The notes under the pieces were generated by a model. The model did no database searches. It had not been told where the DNA came from and saw nothing but the letters and a program-made list of their open reading frames with translations. Of a DNA stretch of 64,000 nt, positions 29,063-39,030 are shown in pieces; positions within the stretch are counted from its first letter, which is position 1; each line of letters starts with the position of its first letter. A program made the position numbers and the translations under genes. Origin of the DNA: Notamacropus eugenii (lineage: Eukaryota; Chordata; Mammalia; Diprotodontia; Macropodidae); NCBI RefSeq assembly GCF_028372415.1, contig NC_092875.1:353234225-353298224 (forward strand), given 5' to 3'.

Positions 29063-29437
29063 TTTCTCCAACCAGTGGCCTGACCTCTGAATGTTCTCCT
29101 CACACCCACCTCGCCTCCTGGTCCTCCCAGCCAGCGTTTGGAGACTGAGATTCAAATGCTGCTTCCTGCCTTAGGATTTTTGGTGGGGGCAGGGCTGCTA
29201 TTCAGTGTGAGAATTAAGTTCAGGTGGTCAGGGGCAGGGCCGCCTCTCAGGCACAGTTCCCTCTGGGGGTTTATACACAGACTTTCCACAATGGATCCAG
29301 GCTCCTGCCCATTTGGGGAGCCCCCATCCGCAGCCGCCTCTCAGCCCCCACCTCCCGGGGGGGGCCCGAGCCATGGGGGCACCCCACTCCCCTCTCAACC
29401 CGCCAAAGAGACTCTCTCACCCACCCCCGTCAGTCAC

Positions 29438-29760
29438 CTGTTGGTGGGGGGGCCCGTGCCACTGCTGAAGATCCCGCCTCTGGAGCCCTCTCAGATCTGT
29501 GCGTCTCGGAGCCGCGGCCGCCGCCGCAGGTCCGGGCTGGGCTCCGCGTCTGCAGCGCGACGGACGTTTTGCGAGAGGTTTGCAGGTCCCTCTGTGGGTG
29601 GGGGGACCTGCGTGGCTGCTGGAGATCCCGTCCCCATAGCCCTCTCAGATCTCCTCCCCTCAGTGTCGCTGCCACGGCAGGGCCGCACTCCGCTCCCCGT
29701 CCTGGCGCCCAGTCCGGGGCGCGAAGGACCCCCTGCGAGAGGTCCGCAGGTCTCTCCGGA
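29438..29760 (-). repeat. Two tandem units in the L1 copy 3 5' region
   Basis: Unit 1 about 29438-29592 and unit 2 about 29593-29760. On the plus strand each starts with a G-rich GTGGGTGGGGGGACC-type stretch, continues through CCCTCTCAGATCT and ends with TGCGAGAGGT plus CAGGTC. L1 copies 1 (10948-11110) and 4 (43420-43590) have one unit. It resembles the monomer arrays that act as promoters in mouse L1, but function here is inference. Confidence 0.7.
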
Positions 29761-29920
29761 GCAGAAATCTCCCTCGCTCCAATACTCCATGGTCTCTGGG
29801 TGCAGAATTCGCCCTGGCTTGGTCCCCTCTGGCCGTTCTGTGTTTTGTGGGTTCGGAGCTATGTGTATGTGCGTCTTTCTACTTTGCCATCTTGGCTCTG
29901 CCCCCTTTCCTTCTATTTCT

Positions 29921-30408
29921 ATAGTTAAGAGGGGGCGAGACCGCCCAACTTCTGCACACCAATTAATTTGTGGGGTGGGGCTGTCTTCAATCCAAGGAAG
30001 AGATATGCCCCTACCAACTTTCATTCCTGAAGTCAATGTGATGGGATAACAGTGAGGATTGGTACGGTAAATGTTTGCAGCCCCAGTTGGGAGTAATTGA
30101 GTATGAGTTATAAAGGGGGCATATCCAGACGGGCCCACAACCAATTGGGGAAAAGGAGTAGGAGGGATGTCAATAGGACTTGTAGTCCAAGGCTTGATAA
30201 CCTCGTCTGCCTCTTCACCTCCTGTAGTTGGTGACTTGGAACAAATTAGGATCTCAGTTGCTGAAGTGCCCGTTGATAGTCCTGCTGGAACTTGAGTGAG
30301 CGTCGAGTTGAGGGCGGAGGGGGGTTCACTCCTTCCTCGTTGGTCACTTGTAGAGGGAAAGCTGTCATTCCGGGGCCCCCACAAGGAGGGCCCCACTTCC
30401 AGTTTCCC
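29921..30408 (-). pseudogene. ERV-B pro, proximal part
   Basis: Open in the -1 frame from the GGGAAAC site. About 150 residues lie where betaretroviruses have dUTPase (LVVGPSGYAPFITHTQ, CYPITLTSGMKVGRGISLPW), similar in layout to ERV-D. The AGLDL signature is not seen. The part ends RPLLTIEIEGK at the L1 insertion; catalytic DTG lies on the far side. Apart from the L1, no break is seen. Confidence 0.8.
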
Positions 30409-32212
30409 GACCCGGAATTATTTTTTCTCTGCCTACAGAACTTGGCTATATGACCAACTTTCCCACAGCAGAAACAGGTAGGTCGAGGGGGTGAATTCTT
30501 TTTTGAAGCTCTACATTGGAATTTAAAGTGGCCTAACTTCCTGCAATTAAAGCAGCCTCTGGATCCTCCACTGTCCTGCATCTGGTGGATTCCTTGGACA
30601 ATTGCCATTGCTTGCTGTTGTAATCCTTCTGATAGTCCTTGGGTAATAGCCTTAGCCTGTTCCTGCAACCCTTGAGAAAGCCCTTGGGACATAGCTACTG
30701 CCATAGCTTGAAGATTTTTGTCCTGTGGAGGGATATCTAATAAGCATTCCACAATCTCTTCTAAAGTGGGAGTGGGGCCTAACCCAGTAAGTGCCTGCTG
30801 ATATTCTGGCTGTAATCCTTCCTTAACCAATTGGGGAATAATAAGACTCACCTCTGGAGATTGCCCTATAACCCTCTGCACTACCAGCTGCACTCTACTT
30901 ATAAAATCAGTGGGATTCTCTGTAGGGCGCTGTTTTAGTCCCACTAATTTCTCCTGCTCAGATCCCTGAGCCTCAATTTTCCCAAAAGCTCGAAGATGAC
31001 ACTCTTGAACGGCTGCAAAGATATCTGGGTCGTATTTAATTTGGGAAGTAAGGGATTTCCATTTACCAGTCCCCATAATCATCTCGACCCCTACCTCTGG
31101 GTTGCTACCTTTTCTCCCCTCAACATATGATTCTGCCTCTCGTTTAACAAGTGCAGAAAGAGCAACCACCTGGCCAGGTGAAAGAATCACACCCACGACC
31201 TCTCTCCAATCATAAGGTGTCCAAGGCCAAGTGGCCGATCCAGTGGACAAGAGATATTTGACATAGGGCGAAGAGGGGCCGTATTTAGAGACGGCTTCCT
31301 TGAGATCCTTCAATAATTTGTAAGGGACCGGTTTATGATATGGTTTACCTCGGTCCTCTCCGTCATCGTCAACAAAGGCAGGGAAAAAGGAGGTAGCAGG
31401 ACGCCAGTTCCATGTATCCCAATCTATCTCTTCTTCCTCCTCTAAAGCAGCATTTAGACTCTGAGTAAGCATGCCTTTTGAACGGGGATTCGTCGGTAAC
31501 TTCAGAGATCCCATGGTCATAGCTGCAAAAGCTGTGCAGGGATCTCTGTCAGAATCCTCAGCTTCCCCCTCCAAGGTAATGTCCCATTGTACAGGGTGGG
31601 TCTCACTTCCTCTATTCTTTATGTGCTGTGCAACAGCCTTCTCTCCACTCCCTGATTTCTCACTTCCTGATTTCTTTGTTTGCTGTGCAACCAATAAGGC
31701 TGGAGCACCTCCCCTTTTGAACCTCCCCCTTTCTCTTCCGGTTGTACTCCATCCCTCCTGACTAAGTCTTTGTTTTCCTTTTGCTTAGCGCCATCCTTTT
31801 TTATCCCTCTTAACTCTTCCCAAGGGTAAATAGGTGGCACAGCACCGTCATCATCTGAAGTTTTCCCCAAAGAATCTCCCACCTGGGTGCCGCTGTGCTC
31901 AGTGAGAAAAGGACGTTGCGGCTCCTGTAGCAACAGTTTTATCAGGGAGTAAAAAGTGAAATCATGGTCGGTCAGAGTGCCGGGATTAGTCTCTGCATAA
32001 GAGGCCATCTGCCATCCAACCACACCCCAATTAGCTTTGGTTATCCCAGAGTGTTCTAACCAAGGGGAAATCTCCCAAATCTTTTCTACAAAACTGCAGC
32101 ATTACCTTATATGCGGTTTAATGTGCTGCCGCTTACACAACTTATATAACTGGCATGCAAGCACTGCCTTTTGCTCGGGCTTGATCAAGGGGATACTATA
32201 CCCCTGACCCAT
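30246..32212 (-). pseudogene. ERV-B gag, one stop and one frameshift
   Basis: The ATG at 32212 gives MGQGYS (myristoylation glycine). A TAA lies in matrix near 32104, then EKIWEISPWLEHSG and VVGWQMASYAE. A frame change near 31620-31700 leads into a long open frame to 30246. Capsid: KPVPYKLLKDLKEAVSKYG and the major homology region (KQRPTENPTDFISRVQ). Between capsid and nucleocapsid lies a glutamine-rich repeat (QGLSQGLQEQ, QGLSEGLQQQ). Two complete zinc knuckles follow: CFNCRKLGHFKFQC and CFCCGKVGHIAKFC. The C-terminal tail overlaps pro. Confidence 0.87.
30402..30408 (-). promoter_or_regulatory. ERV-B gag-pro -1 frameshift site GGGAAAC
   Basis: G GGA AAC in the gag frame, just after the second zinc knuckle. 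The -1 frame is open into pro. GGGAAAC is a known betaretrovirus gag-pro slip site. Confidence 0.85.
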
Positions 32213-32300
32213 GTTTGTTTCCCTGTCCCAGGAAAGTCTTGGGGCTGTCTAGCTCTTCTCCTCAAAGTGAGGAGGCCAAGCATATTTCCTAGCATTAGCG

Positions 32301-32319
32301 GTCCCTGTTCAGGGCACCA
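32301..32319 (-). other. ERV-B primer binding site, tRNA-Lys3-like
   Basis: The minus strand reads TGGTGCCCTGAACAGGGAC: the lysine-3 primer site with a C-to-T change and an extra base, next to the 5' LTR. Confidence 0.8.
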
Positions 32320-32322
32320 AAA

Positions 32323-32671
32323 TGTCCTGGACTTGCTGCGCTAGCTCTCCCTCCCTGGGCTTCGCTTGGAATCTTACCTCAGGATCTAGATCTCTGTTGG
32401 CCTTTGGACGTCTCCGACCCCTCTGGTGGGGGAGGGGAATAACTAGACAGAACACCCGAGTTGGCAGCTGCACACTCTTTAATGGTTACATCACCCCCGA
32501 ACTTCCTTATGCCTTGGTTTATATACCCACCCTAGCTCCTCCCATGTTCCTCCCCGTGGGTGGAGCCAGCTCTGTTAACGAGGCATTCCCAGTACCCTAC
32601 GGGGCAGGTTAGCATCTCCAGGAGTCTCAACTACCCCACAGGAGGCCACAGTCCAGAGCTGAGCCCCAACA
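32323..32671 (-). mobile_element. ERV-B 5' LTR
   Basis: TGTCCTGGAC...GCCCCAACA, followed by GGATTC (32672-32677), the right copy of the target duplication. It pairs with 12132-12480 and is the same family as the solo LTR at 5795-6130. Confidence 0.92.
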
Positions 32672-32677
32672 GGATTC

Positions 32678-34137
32678 CATTTAAGATCTTTCCTTCTCAA
32701 ATTTAAAACTTGACCTGATGTAAAAGTCAATTGTTAAAAATACTTTCTATCTGTTACAACTTCTGAGCAAGTCATTTTCTGATCTTGTCCACATGGATGG
32801 TTTCCAGGGGTCTTAGCAATTTTACACAATAAAGGGAATTGGCACAGACCCCAGAGAGGGGGCTGATGGTACTGTCCCTGCCTGCCAACATACAGGGGGA
32901 CTGTTCTGAATGGGCAGAACCAATCTAAATAGAGTTTTCACTCGGTTCCTTTCTTTCCACACAGAGTAATCAATAAACAATTTTAGGTTTAGCATTAAAA
33001 CAGTAACTTCTAATAACTTAGTTAACATTAACAGTCTTACAACTTTTATAAATGATAGCCAGATTCCCTTAGCTATAATATCTTTAACAGGTAAAAGTGA
33101 AAATACCTGGTTTTCTAAATGGTTATTAGAAAACATTATAAGACAAGGTTAGCAGAACTGATAAAATTTAAAATAATATAACTGGTTTTACAGAATTTTC
33201 CCAGCATCTTTTAGTTTCAACAAAGTTCAGATTAAAAATGGCTTTCTCTAATATCATTTCTGGATTACAGTGGTCACTCAATTTTTTTTTTAATATAATA
33301 GAATTTTACTACAATTTAGAAACACAATAGTAAACACAAACAGTGAACTTTAGGTGACATTAATTGCATTTTCAAACCATCACATATAAAAATTATTAAT
33401 AGAAGCCTGGGCTTACCAAATGTTGAGGCTGACTGGCTTGTAATCTCATACTGCTGTGGTCCATCCCCTACTCTCAGGGAGGATAATTTAAATTCCCTAC
33501 TATTCTTTAGCACTCTCTTCCTTTGAACTAATCTGGGATGAGAGCAGTTAACAGAATCTACTAAAATGCTTTTACTGTCCTAACTATTCACTGCAGCCCT
33601 AGTTCAATGGTCAGAGTCAGGACTACAGGGTAAAGAGATCTTAATGGTTCTAACTTTTACTTAAGTAAACTTCACTTCTATGTCCATTCCTTAAAAATTT
33701 CTTTGAAAGAGAGGGCTATGAATCTGCCAGTTAAAGTGAGGGAGAATCTGGAAAAAGATCCAGTGGTGCCTAGTCCCTCCTCTCTGCTGGAGAGTTCAAA
33801 ACTTTATCTCTGAAGTGTCTCTTTTTCAGATCTATGCATTTTCCCAATTTGCCTTAGTGCCAAATAATATAACAAATTCTGACCTGTCTTAAACATCCAA
33901 TTAGGAGTGACATGTTTCACTTAAAATATGACCAGAATAACCACCTTTGGTTGTTTCCTATTAAACAAAAACTTTTCTCTTTTAAGTGAGGCATGAGATA
34001 ATTAAAATGCTAGTCAGTCTGGGAAACTTTCCTCGATTTCTTCTTGTCTCTCTCCCTACCTTCACAACCTGACCAGGGTTACAAGGTAGAAAGAGAGAGA
34101 GAATTTTACCAACAACTTGCAACAATTTCCAAAACTT
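32678..34137 (-). other. No gene seen; AT-rich sequence
   Basis: No long frame. It could be host DNA or a decayed inner part of ERV-E, whose gag starts to its right; I cannot tell which. Confidence 0.5.
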
Positions 34138-35391
34138 TTATGCTTTCCTTAAACTTTGTACCCATGTTAGTTTCCTAGTGGGCTTGTTGTTATCACCCAC
34201 CCTTTTATTAAACACTGCAGCTAAAGTCTCAACGTGAAAAGCTGTGGTGCCTATGTTTTGGCATCTTTGGATCATTTCTGTGATGGTCATGTTTGGTTTG
34301 CCTTCAGCTAATTCTCTTTTACAGTCCTCACTACAATTTTCCATAGCTAACTTTTGTAATAAAATTGTACATGCTTCTTGATTGGCTACAGATCTCTATA
34401 TTGCCTGTGTGAGTCTGTACAGGAAATCGGGAAAAGTTTCTTGGGCTCCCTGAAGTATATTTGTGAATGAGGTTCCTCTGTCCTTTTCCTGGTATTTTAA
34501 ACCATGTTGCACTGGCACATTGCATGATTTGTTTATAAGCATAAAGAGGATACTGTACCTAATTTCTGAGCAGGATATATGCTCCTGTGCCAGTGAGCTG
34601 TTCTAAACATCTTTCATAAAATTCAGATTTCCCCACTAAGTAATCTGCTTCCAGAGTGGTCTTAGCTGAGATGCACCAATCAGTGGGGCATAATGCTGTC
34701 TGAGAAATGCTATCTAGAAGAGACTGAATGTAAGGACTATTTGGTCCACGATTGGTTGCCCCTTGTTGTAATTCCTTTAAGTATTTCAAATCCAGAGGGG
34801 TGTGTTCTTTTGCAACCCCTCCCGGGTTATTAGGATTTGGGGTTTCTATCACTGGCAATGCGAGCCTCATTTCCAAAGGTATTTCTTCACCTCTTTCTTT
34901 GGCTTACGAAGGGCTTTTTGTACAATCCCTTCAGGCTCTTGGTTCTCTCCCCAAACTTGTGATCTGGTCCTGTGTAATGGAAGAGCTGTGGGAGGAGGAA
35001 ACTTCTTCTTTATGTTGAGTGTTTATGTGACATACTCCATCAGGTCTTACTCCTCTCTCCTACTAGATGTTGCATCTACTTTTATTGTTTTTGTGGCCAA
35101 TGGTCCTTGTTCTGGTTTCTGTAGATATATTTCAAGCACGTTCCAAATTGAAAATATTGTAACAAGAAAAGCGCTTGGTCTGACCTCCCTATAATACTCA
35201 CTCATTTGATTACCTACACTTTCCCATTTTTCAAGATCTATAATCCTCTCTTTGGGAAACCAACAGCAAGATTGCTGGAGAAATTTCTCCAGTTGTGAAG
35301 TTGTAATCAATAGCCTGCATTCCCTAACTAGCTTCTCTAATAATTTTAGATAATGTTCTCTATCTTTACCACCTCTTTGTGCCTGTCCCAT
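34138..35391 (-). pseudogene. ERV-E gag (matrix and capsid), broken
   Basis: The ATG at 35391 gives MGQAQ. Matrix reads LVRECRLLITTSQLEKFLQQ, CCWFPKERIIDLEKW and VGNQMSEYY, closer to the classical MMTV and Mason-Pfizer type of matrix than ERV-A to -D are. Capsid pieces lie at 34559-34876 (PLDLKYLKELQQGATNRGPN, ALCPTDW) and 34138-34344 (CKRELAEGKPNMTITEMIQ). Several stops and frame changes. No nucleocapsid, pol or env was found to the left. It is a different betaretrovirus-like lineage from the others in the window. Confidence 0.8.
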
Positions 35392-35588
35392 TTTTATTTT
35401 CATTTTGCTAAAGCTGCCTTTTGTTAAAACTGCTTTTGAGACTACTAGCCAGCTCAATTTCTATACCTTAATCCTTGCTTTAGCTGGTGAAATATTTTAC
35501 AACAAAAATCGCCCTCACGTTGTCCTGTAGTCTTGATTGCAGAGCGCTACGTCATCCAAGGGCCACTCACTACACACCTTCCTTTCAG

Positions 35589-35606
35589 GTTCCTGTTCTG
35601 GTGCCA
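35589..35606 (-). other. ERV-E primer binding site, tRNA-Lys3-like
   Basis: The minus strand reads TGGCACCAGAACAGGAAC, three changes from the lysine-3 primer site, two bases from the LTR. Confidence 0.75.
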
Positions 35607-35608
35607 CC

Positions 35609-35983
35609 TGCAACCACTGCTAAGGTGGGCAGCGGGAAATCTGGGTGAGTGTGGAATGAAGAGACATGAGCCAGGCGGGACTCTGAGCTGAATTTGTTTA
35701 TTGATCTGAGGGTCAAGGTTTATATACTCTCCTACAAGCAAGTAAGCAGGGTTATTCCCATGGGAACATTTTAAGTCTCCTTATTTTTGTTCTTTATCTT
35801 AGTACCTTTTGTGTGACTGCCTCGGGGTATACAGTCAAGGTCAGGAAGTTCTCATCCTTGCATATCAGGAGTGGGATGTTGAGTCAGTATCCTGAGAATG
35901 TCAGCCCTAATGCTAGTACTAGTCTCAAGTAAAACCTGGACAGTGCATCACCTTCTAGACTCCACCAGTACGAGCCCTGTACA
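35609..35983 (-). mobile_element. ERV-E 5' LTR
   Basis: 375 bases, TGCAACCACT...GCCCTGTACA. Minus-strand TATATAAA (about 35730-35737) and AATAAA (about 35697-35702) are spaced as promoter and poly(A) signal. The right edge abuts the leader of ERV-F, so ERV-E seems to have inserted there. No left LTR was found, so the target duplication is untested. Confidence 0.75.
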
Positions 35984-36268
35984 AGGGACCTTAGCAAATG
36001 ATGACCCAAGGATCCCAAGATTTGCTTGCCTTTGGGTTATGCACATATAACTTATGTGACTGTCTGATCCTCACCAGCCAGCCAGGGTTTTTGGTTTGCA
36101 AAATTGGAATCTTTGTTCGATTTCTCTTTCCTTCTGAGTTCCTCTCTTCAGGACTTTTCACCCACCCAGGGCAGGAATTCGCTCCGTTAAACTCAGGGAC
36201 TATCAAGGAATTCTGACAAGCACCTGCCCCTGATCGAAATGGGAAGGAGTTGCCGCAAAGGGGTGCTA
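35984..36268 (-). pseudogene. ERV-F leader or gag start fragment
   Basis: Lies between the class I primer site and the ERV-E LTR. A frame is open on the minus strand from about 36290 to 35991, but without a recognisable Gag motif. I take it as the 5' untranslated leader and perhaps the first part of gag of a gammaretrovirus-like element; the assignment rests on position only. Confidence 0.5.
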
Positions 36269-36286
36269 TCCTGGACGAGCCTCTGT
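36269..36286 (-). other. ERV-F primer binding site, tRNA-Pro-like
   Basis: The minus strand reads AGAGGCTCGTCCAGGAT, matching the proline primer site (GGGGGCTCGTCCGGGAT) in most positions. Proline primers are common in gammaretroviruses and class I ERVs. Confidence 0.7.
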
Positions 36287-36290
36287 AAAC

Positions 36291-36832
36291 TGTGTGGGAT
36301 GGCGACCACGTACTCAAAATTCTCAATTAGAAGAACTCAGAGGCTTCTCAAGGTGAGAACGGAAAGCTTTATCCTTCTTGCCAGAAAAGGGCATCTCTTC
36401 CACTAGGATGGGCCAGCAGAGGGAGGCAAGGTACAGAAAGTAAGATGTGATTATATACCCTAGTGTAGACAACCCACACCCCCCATCTGGCCCTTTTTCC
36501 TATTGGTCAGGCTTCAGGTCTCACAATGTAACGTGGAACTCTAACCCCAAGAACAAAGTCTGCAAGTGGAGCAGTTGATCCACGTGTACTTTCTTATCTG
36601 GATGGCTGACTCAGCTGCAGATGTAGCAAATGTGGTAAGGGGAGATAGGGATAGAGGGGTAAGTTTCACCTTCCCTGGAGTCACGTGATTCACAGGAAAC
36701 TGGAGCTTAAGCCCATTTTACAGCAGGAGCCTGACTTGAGTTTTGAATACTGTCCTCATCTTATGAGAATGCTTTCACCTATCTCACTCAGTTATATTTT
36801 TATCTGCTAGCCTTCTGGCCTATAATCCAACA
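36291..36832 (-). mobile_element. ERV-F 5' LTR (class I type)
   Basis: About 542 bases from TGTGTGGGA to AATCCAACA. Minus-strand TATATAA at about 36451-36458 and a GATAAA poly(A)-like signal near 36370. The ends were set by TG next to the primer site and by the first suitable CA. The partner LTR was not found. Confidence 0.65.
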
Positions 36833-37849
36833 CTGAATTGTGCAGACCACCTCCAAACCTCAGGTTAGTTGAAAGAATAAATGTTATTATGAAGGCACAG
36901 TTGGCAAAATTAACTAAGGAATTTCATCTCCCCTGGCACCAAGTATTATTTCTAGATAACTGTGAGTTCAACAGACTACCTCTTCTTCCTTCCCCCATCC
37001 CTTCTGCCCATAGGCACAGGAGTTACTGACAGTCATTACTAACATTTATATGGTTAACTTTGTTTTGTCATTTAATGAAAATCTTTTAGAAAATGACTGA
37101 AAAGGCTTTGTTTTCTTGAAGCAGCTATATTTGGATAATACGTAACATAGGGGCATAAATATTTTCAATGTAGCATATAAGACATATTAGGGAGAGTTCT
37201 GTTACTTAATCATAAATATTAGTAATTGAATTTTATTTTGTATATATTATCTCTTAAGACTCTAACATCTTTTGAATGCCTTTAACTGTAACCAGCCGTG
37301 TGAGTAAGACATTGCATCTTATATGTGGAAGAAAATAATTTTGCTATCATGGAGCAGAACTTTAAGGTGGAAACTAGCCTCCCTGTTTTCTTGGCATTCT
37401 TAGTGAATTCAGTTTTCACACTGATACTCATGTAATATATAGCCTCCACACTTTTTCTGCTTGCTCATTTCATGCTTGTCCACCCCACTTCAGCCATATA
37501 TTGGCATTGTCATATTGTAGACTTTATCTTCTGTAGTAATTATACCACCTTTAAGATATATAACTTTGAAATTTTACTATGAAACCACTACTTCTATGTC
37601 ATTCACTTCTACTCTCTTGTTTAGTCTTCTGTTCATTCATATTATGACCTGTTACTTTGATCCTTCTCTATTTTTTCCATTCATCTTTTATGTCTTCACT
37701 TGTGTCCGTATGCATAATTTGAGAATCTTCATCTCAAACCAATCCTTCCCATTGATTTCTCTGCTCTGATTGTTAAGTGGAGAAAGTAATGATATTCAGC
37801 TGATTTCACACTATATATTTATGATATGTTCTCTAACTGAGTTGTTGAT
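36833..37849. other. No gene seen; AT-rich sequence
   Basis: Only short frames, and no repeat I can name. Confidence 0.5.
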
Positions 37850-39030
37850 GCTGCTTGAAAATTCTGCCCTATCATTACTGATATGCATTAATGTGACTAT
37901 TTCCTAAGATTTTGTTCTTGGCCTCCTTTTAAAAATTTCTGCCTTGAAAATCTCATTTACTTCCCATACCTGCAGTTGGAGTTCCCCAAGTTAACATCTA
38001 CCAAATCTGCATGTTCAGTTGTGCTGTTGTTCTGAATTGCAGACCCCAGTGATCTATAGGAAATCTCTACTTCCATAAATCAAAACATTCTCAGACTCAA
38101 CATATGATCATAGATTTGGAGCTAGAAGAGACATCCTACATTGACTTTATCAACTTCCTTTCTAGGCCTGTTCAATATAATATCTTCATTCTTATTTATC
38201 TTCATGTTCACTTCTCTCCAAAGTTCCACAACCTATATCATCTCTTCTATGTTCAAAACCTTATGTATATTGATTTTCTCTTTCCAGTGTCTCATAATCA
38301 GACGACAATCAAGTCCTCTTAATTCTGTCTCTATAATAACTCTTCTATAATCCCATTGCCACCATCCAAGTCCTAATGATGATTACCACAACTCTGCAGT
38401 GTAGTAATAGCCTTATATGTAAGCCTTATAAGAGTTATTATTACCACATCCGTTTTCTACTTTCTATAATTCATCCTTCTTACAAGTGCCACAACCATCA
38501 TTTTTATGTGTAGAGCTTATTTTATTACTAATTTGCTCAGAAATTTTCAGTGGCTTCCAGTTGTCTAATGAGGAAAGTTCAAGTTGGCTGTCAGTGCCAT
38601 TTGCATGCTGCTACAACTTTTCCTTTCTAGGCTTAACTCTCGACTATACCAACCCTGAATATTCTCACATAAGAAGACATGCTCTTACACTCGGGACTGA
38701 ACTTGTATTATTCTCCCTCTCCATTTTTGCTTAAATTCCCATCCATCTTTTAAGGCCTTAACTCAAATGCCACCTCCTACATGTAATACTCCTTAACCTC
38801 TTGAGAGTGATAAAGATCTCAATTGAACCTCACATAGCACTTTATTTTATATATCACTATTTCACTTCTTATGGCATTGAGTATAACAATTGTTTGCTTT
38901 TGTCTATTAATCCACTACTAAACTAAAAGCTTAGTAAAGTCAGGGAGCATATATTACGTATAACTTTAATCTCTCCCCCAGCACCAAATACAATATTTTG
39001 TATGTATTAGGTTCTTAGTCAATGTTAGTT
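37850..39030 (+). mobile_element. Old LINE L2 fragment, 3' part
   Basis: Scattered but collinear similarity to the end of mammalian L2. There is a text-like run in the ORF2 region around 37960-38100, then TCAAATGCCACCTCCTACAT (about 38763-38782), TAGCACTTTATTTTA (about 38835) and an L2-type end (CAGGGAGCA..., GGTTCTTAGTCAATGTTAGT at about 39010-39028). No frame survives. Old and diverged. Confidence 0.6.

Larger units (their letters stand above)
26978..29904 (-). mobile_element. ORF1-only L1 (HAL1-like), copy 3, full length, inside ERV-B pro
   Basis: 2927 bases between perfect 16-base duplications CTTTCCTTCTATTTCT (26962-26977 and 29905-29920). The minus-strand 5' end begins with a G-run and reads AGCCAAGATGGCAAAGTAG. 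The 5' region of about 840 bases is GC- and CpG-rich and contains two tandem promoter-type units (29438-29760). ORF1 is intact; the 3' region has a G-rich tract and TG repeat, and poly(A) follows. There is no ORF2. This is the most complete element in the window. Confidence 0.93.
12132..32671 (-). mobile_element. ERV-B: betaretrovirus-like provirus holding ERV-D and an L1
   Basis: Minus-strand order: LTR 32323-32671, primer site, gag 30246-32212, pro (split by the L1 at 26978-29904), pol 24042-26686, env start 23929-24102, then ERV-D, the rest of env 12497-14173, polypurine tract, LTR 12132-12480. The LTRs are about 349 bases each. By eye I count about 15 substitutions and two one-base indels between them, roughly 4%. 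Without the insertions the provirus would be about 7.8 kb, normal for the class. Gag, RT and Env all carry lesions. Confidence 0.93.

Noticed and set aside
29063-29155. Upstream extension of L1 copy 3 ORF1 to 393 residues
   Set aside because: The extension begins at a TTG, not an ATG, and the 362-residue start is shared with copy 2.
21062-30408. Confident dUTPase call in ERV-B and ERV-D pro
   Set aside because: The position and size fit, but no AGLDL or other dUTPase signature could be seen, so only a possible relation is stated.
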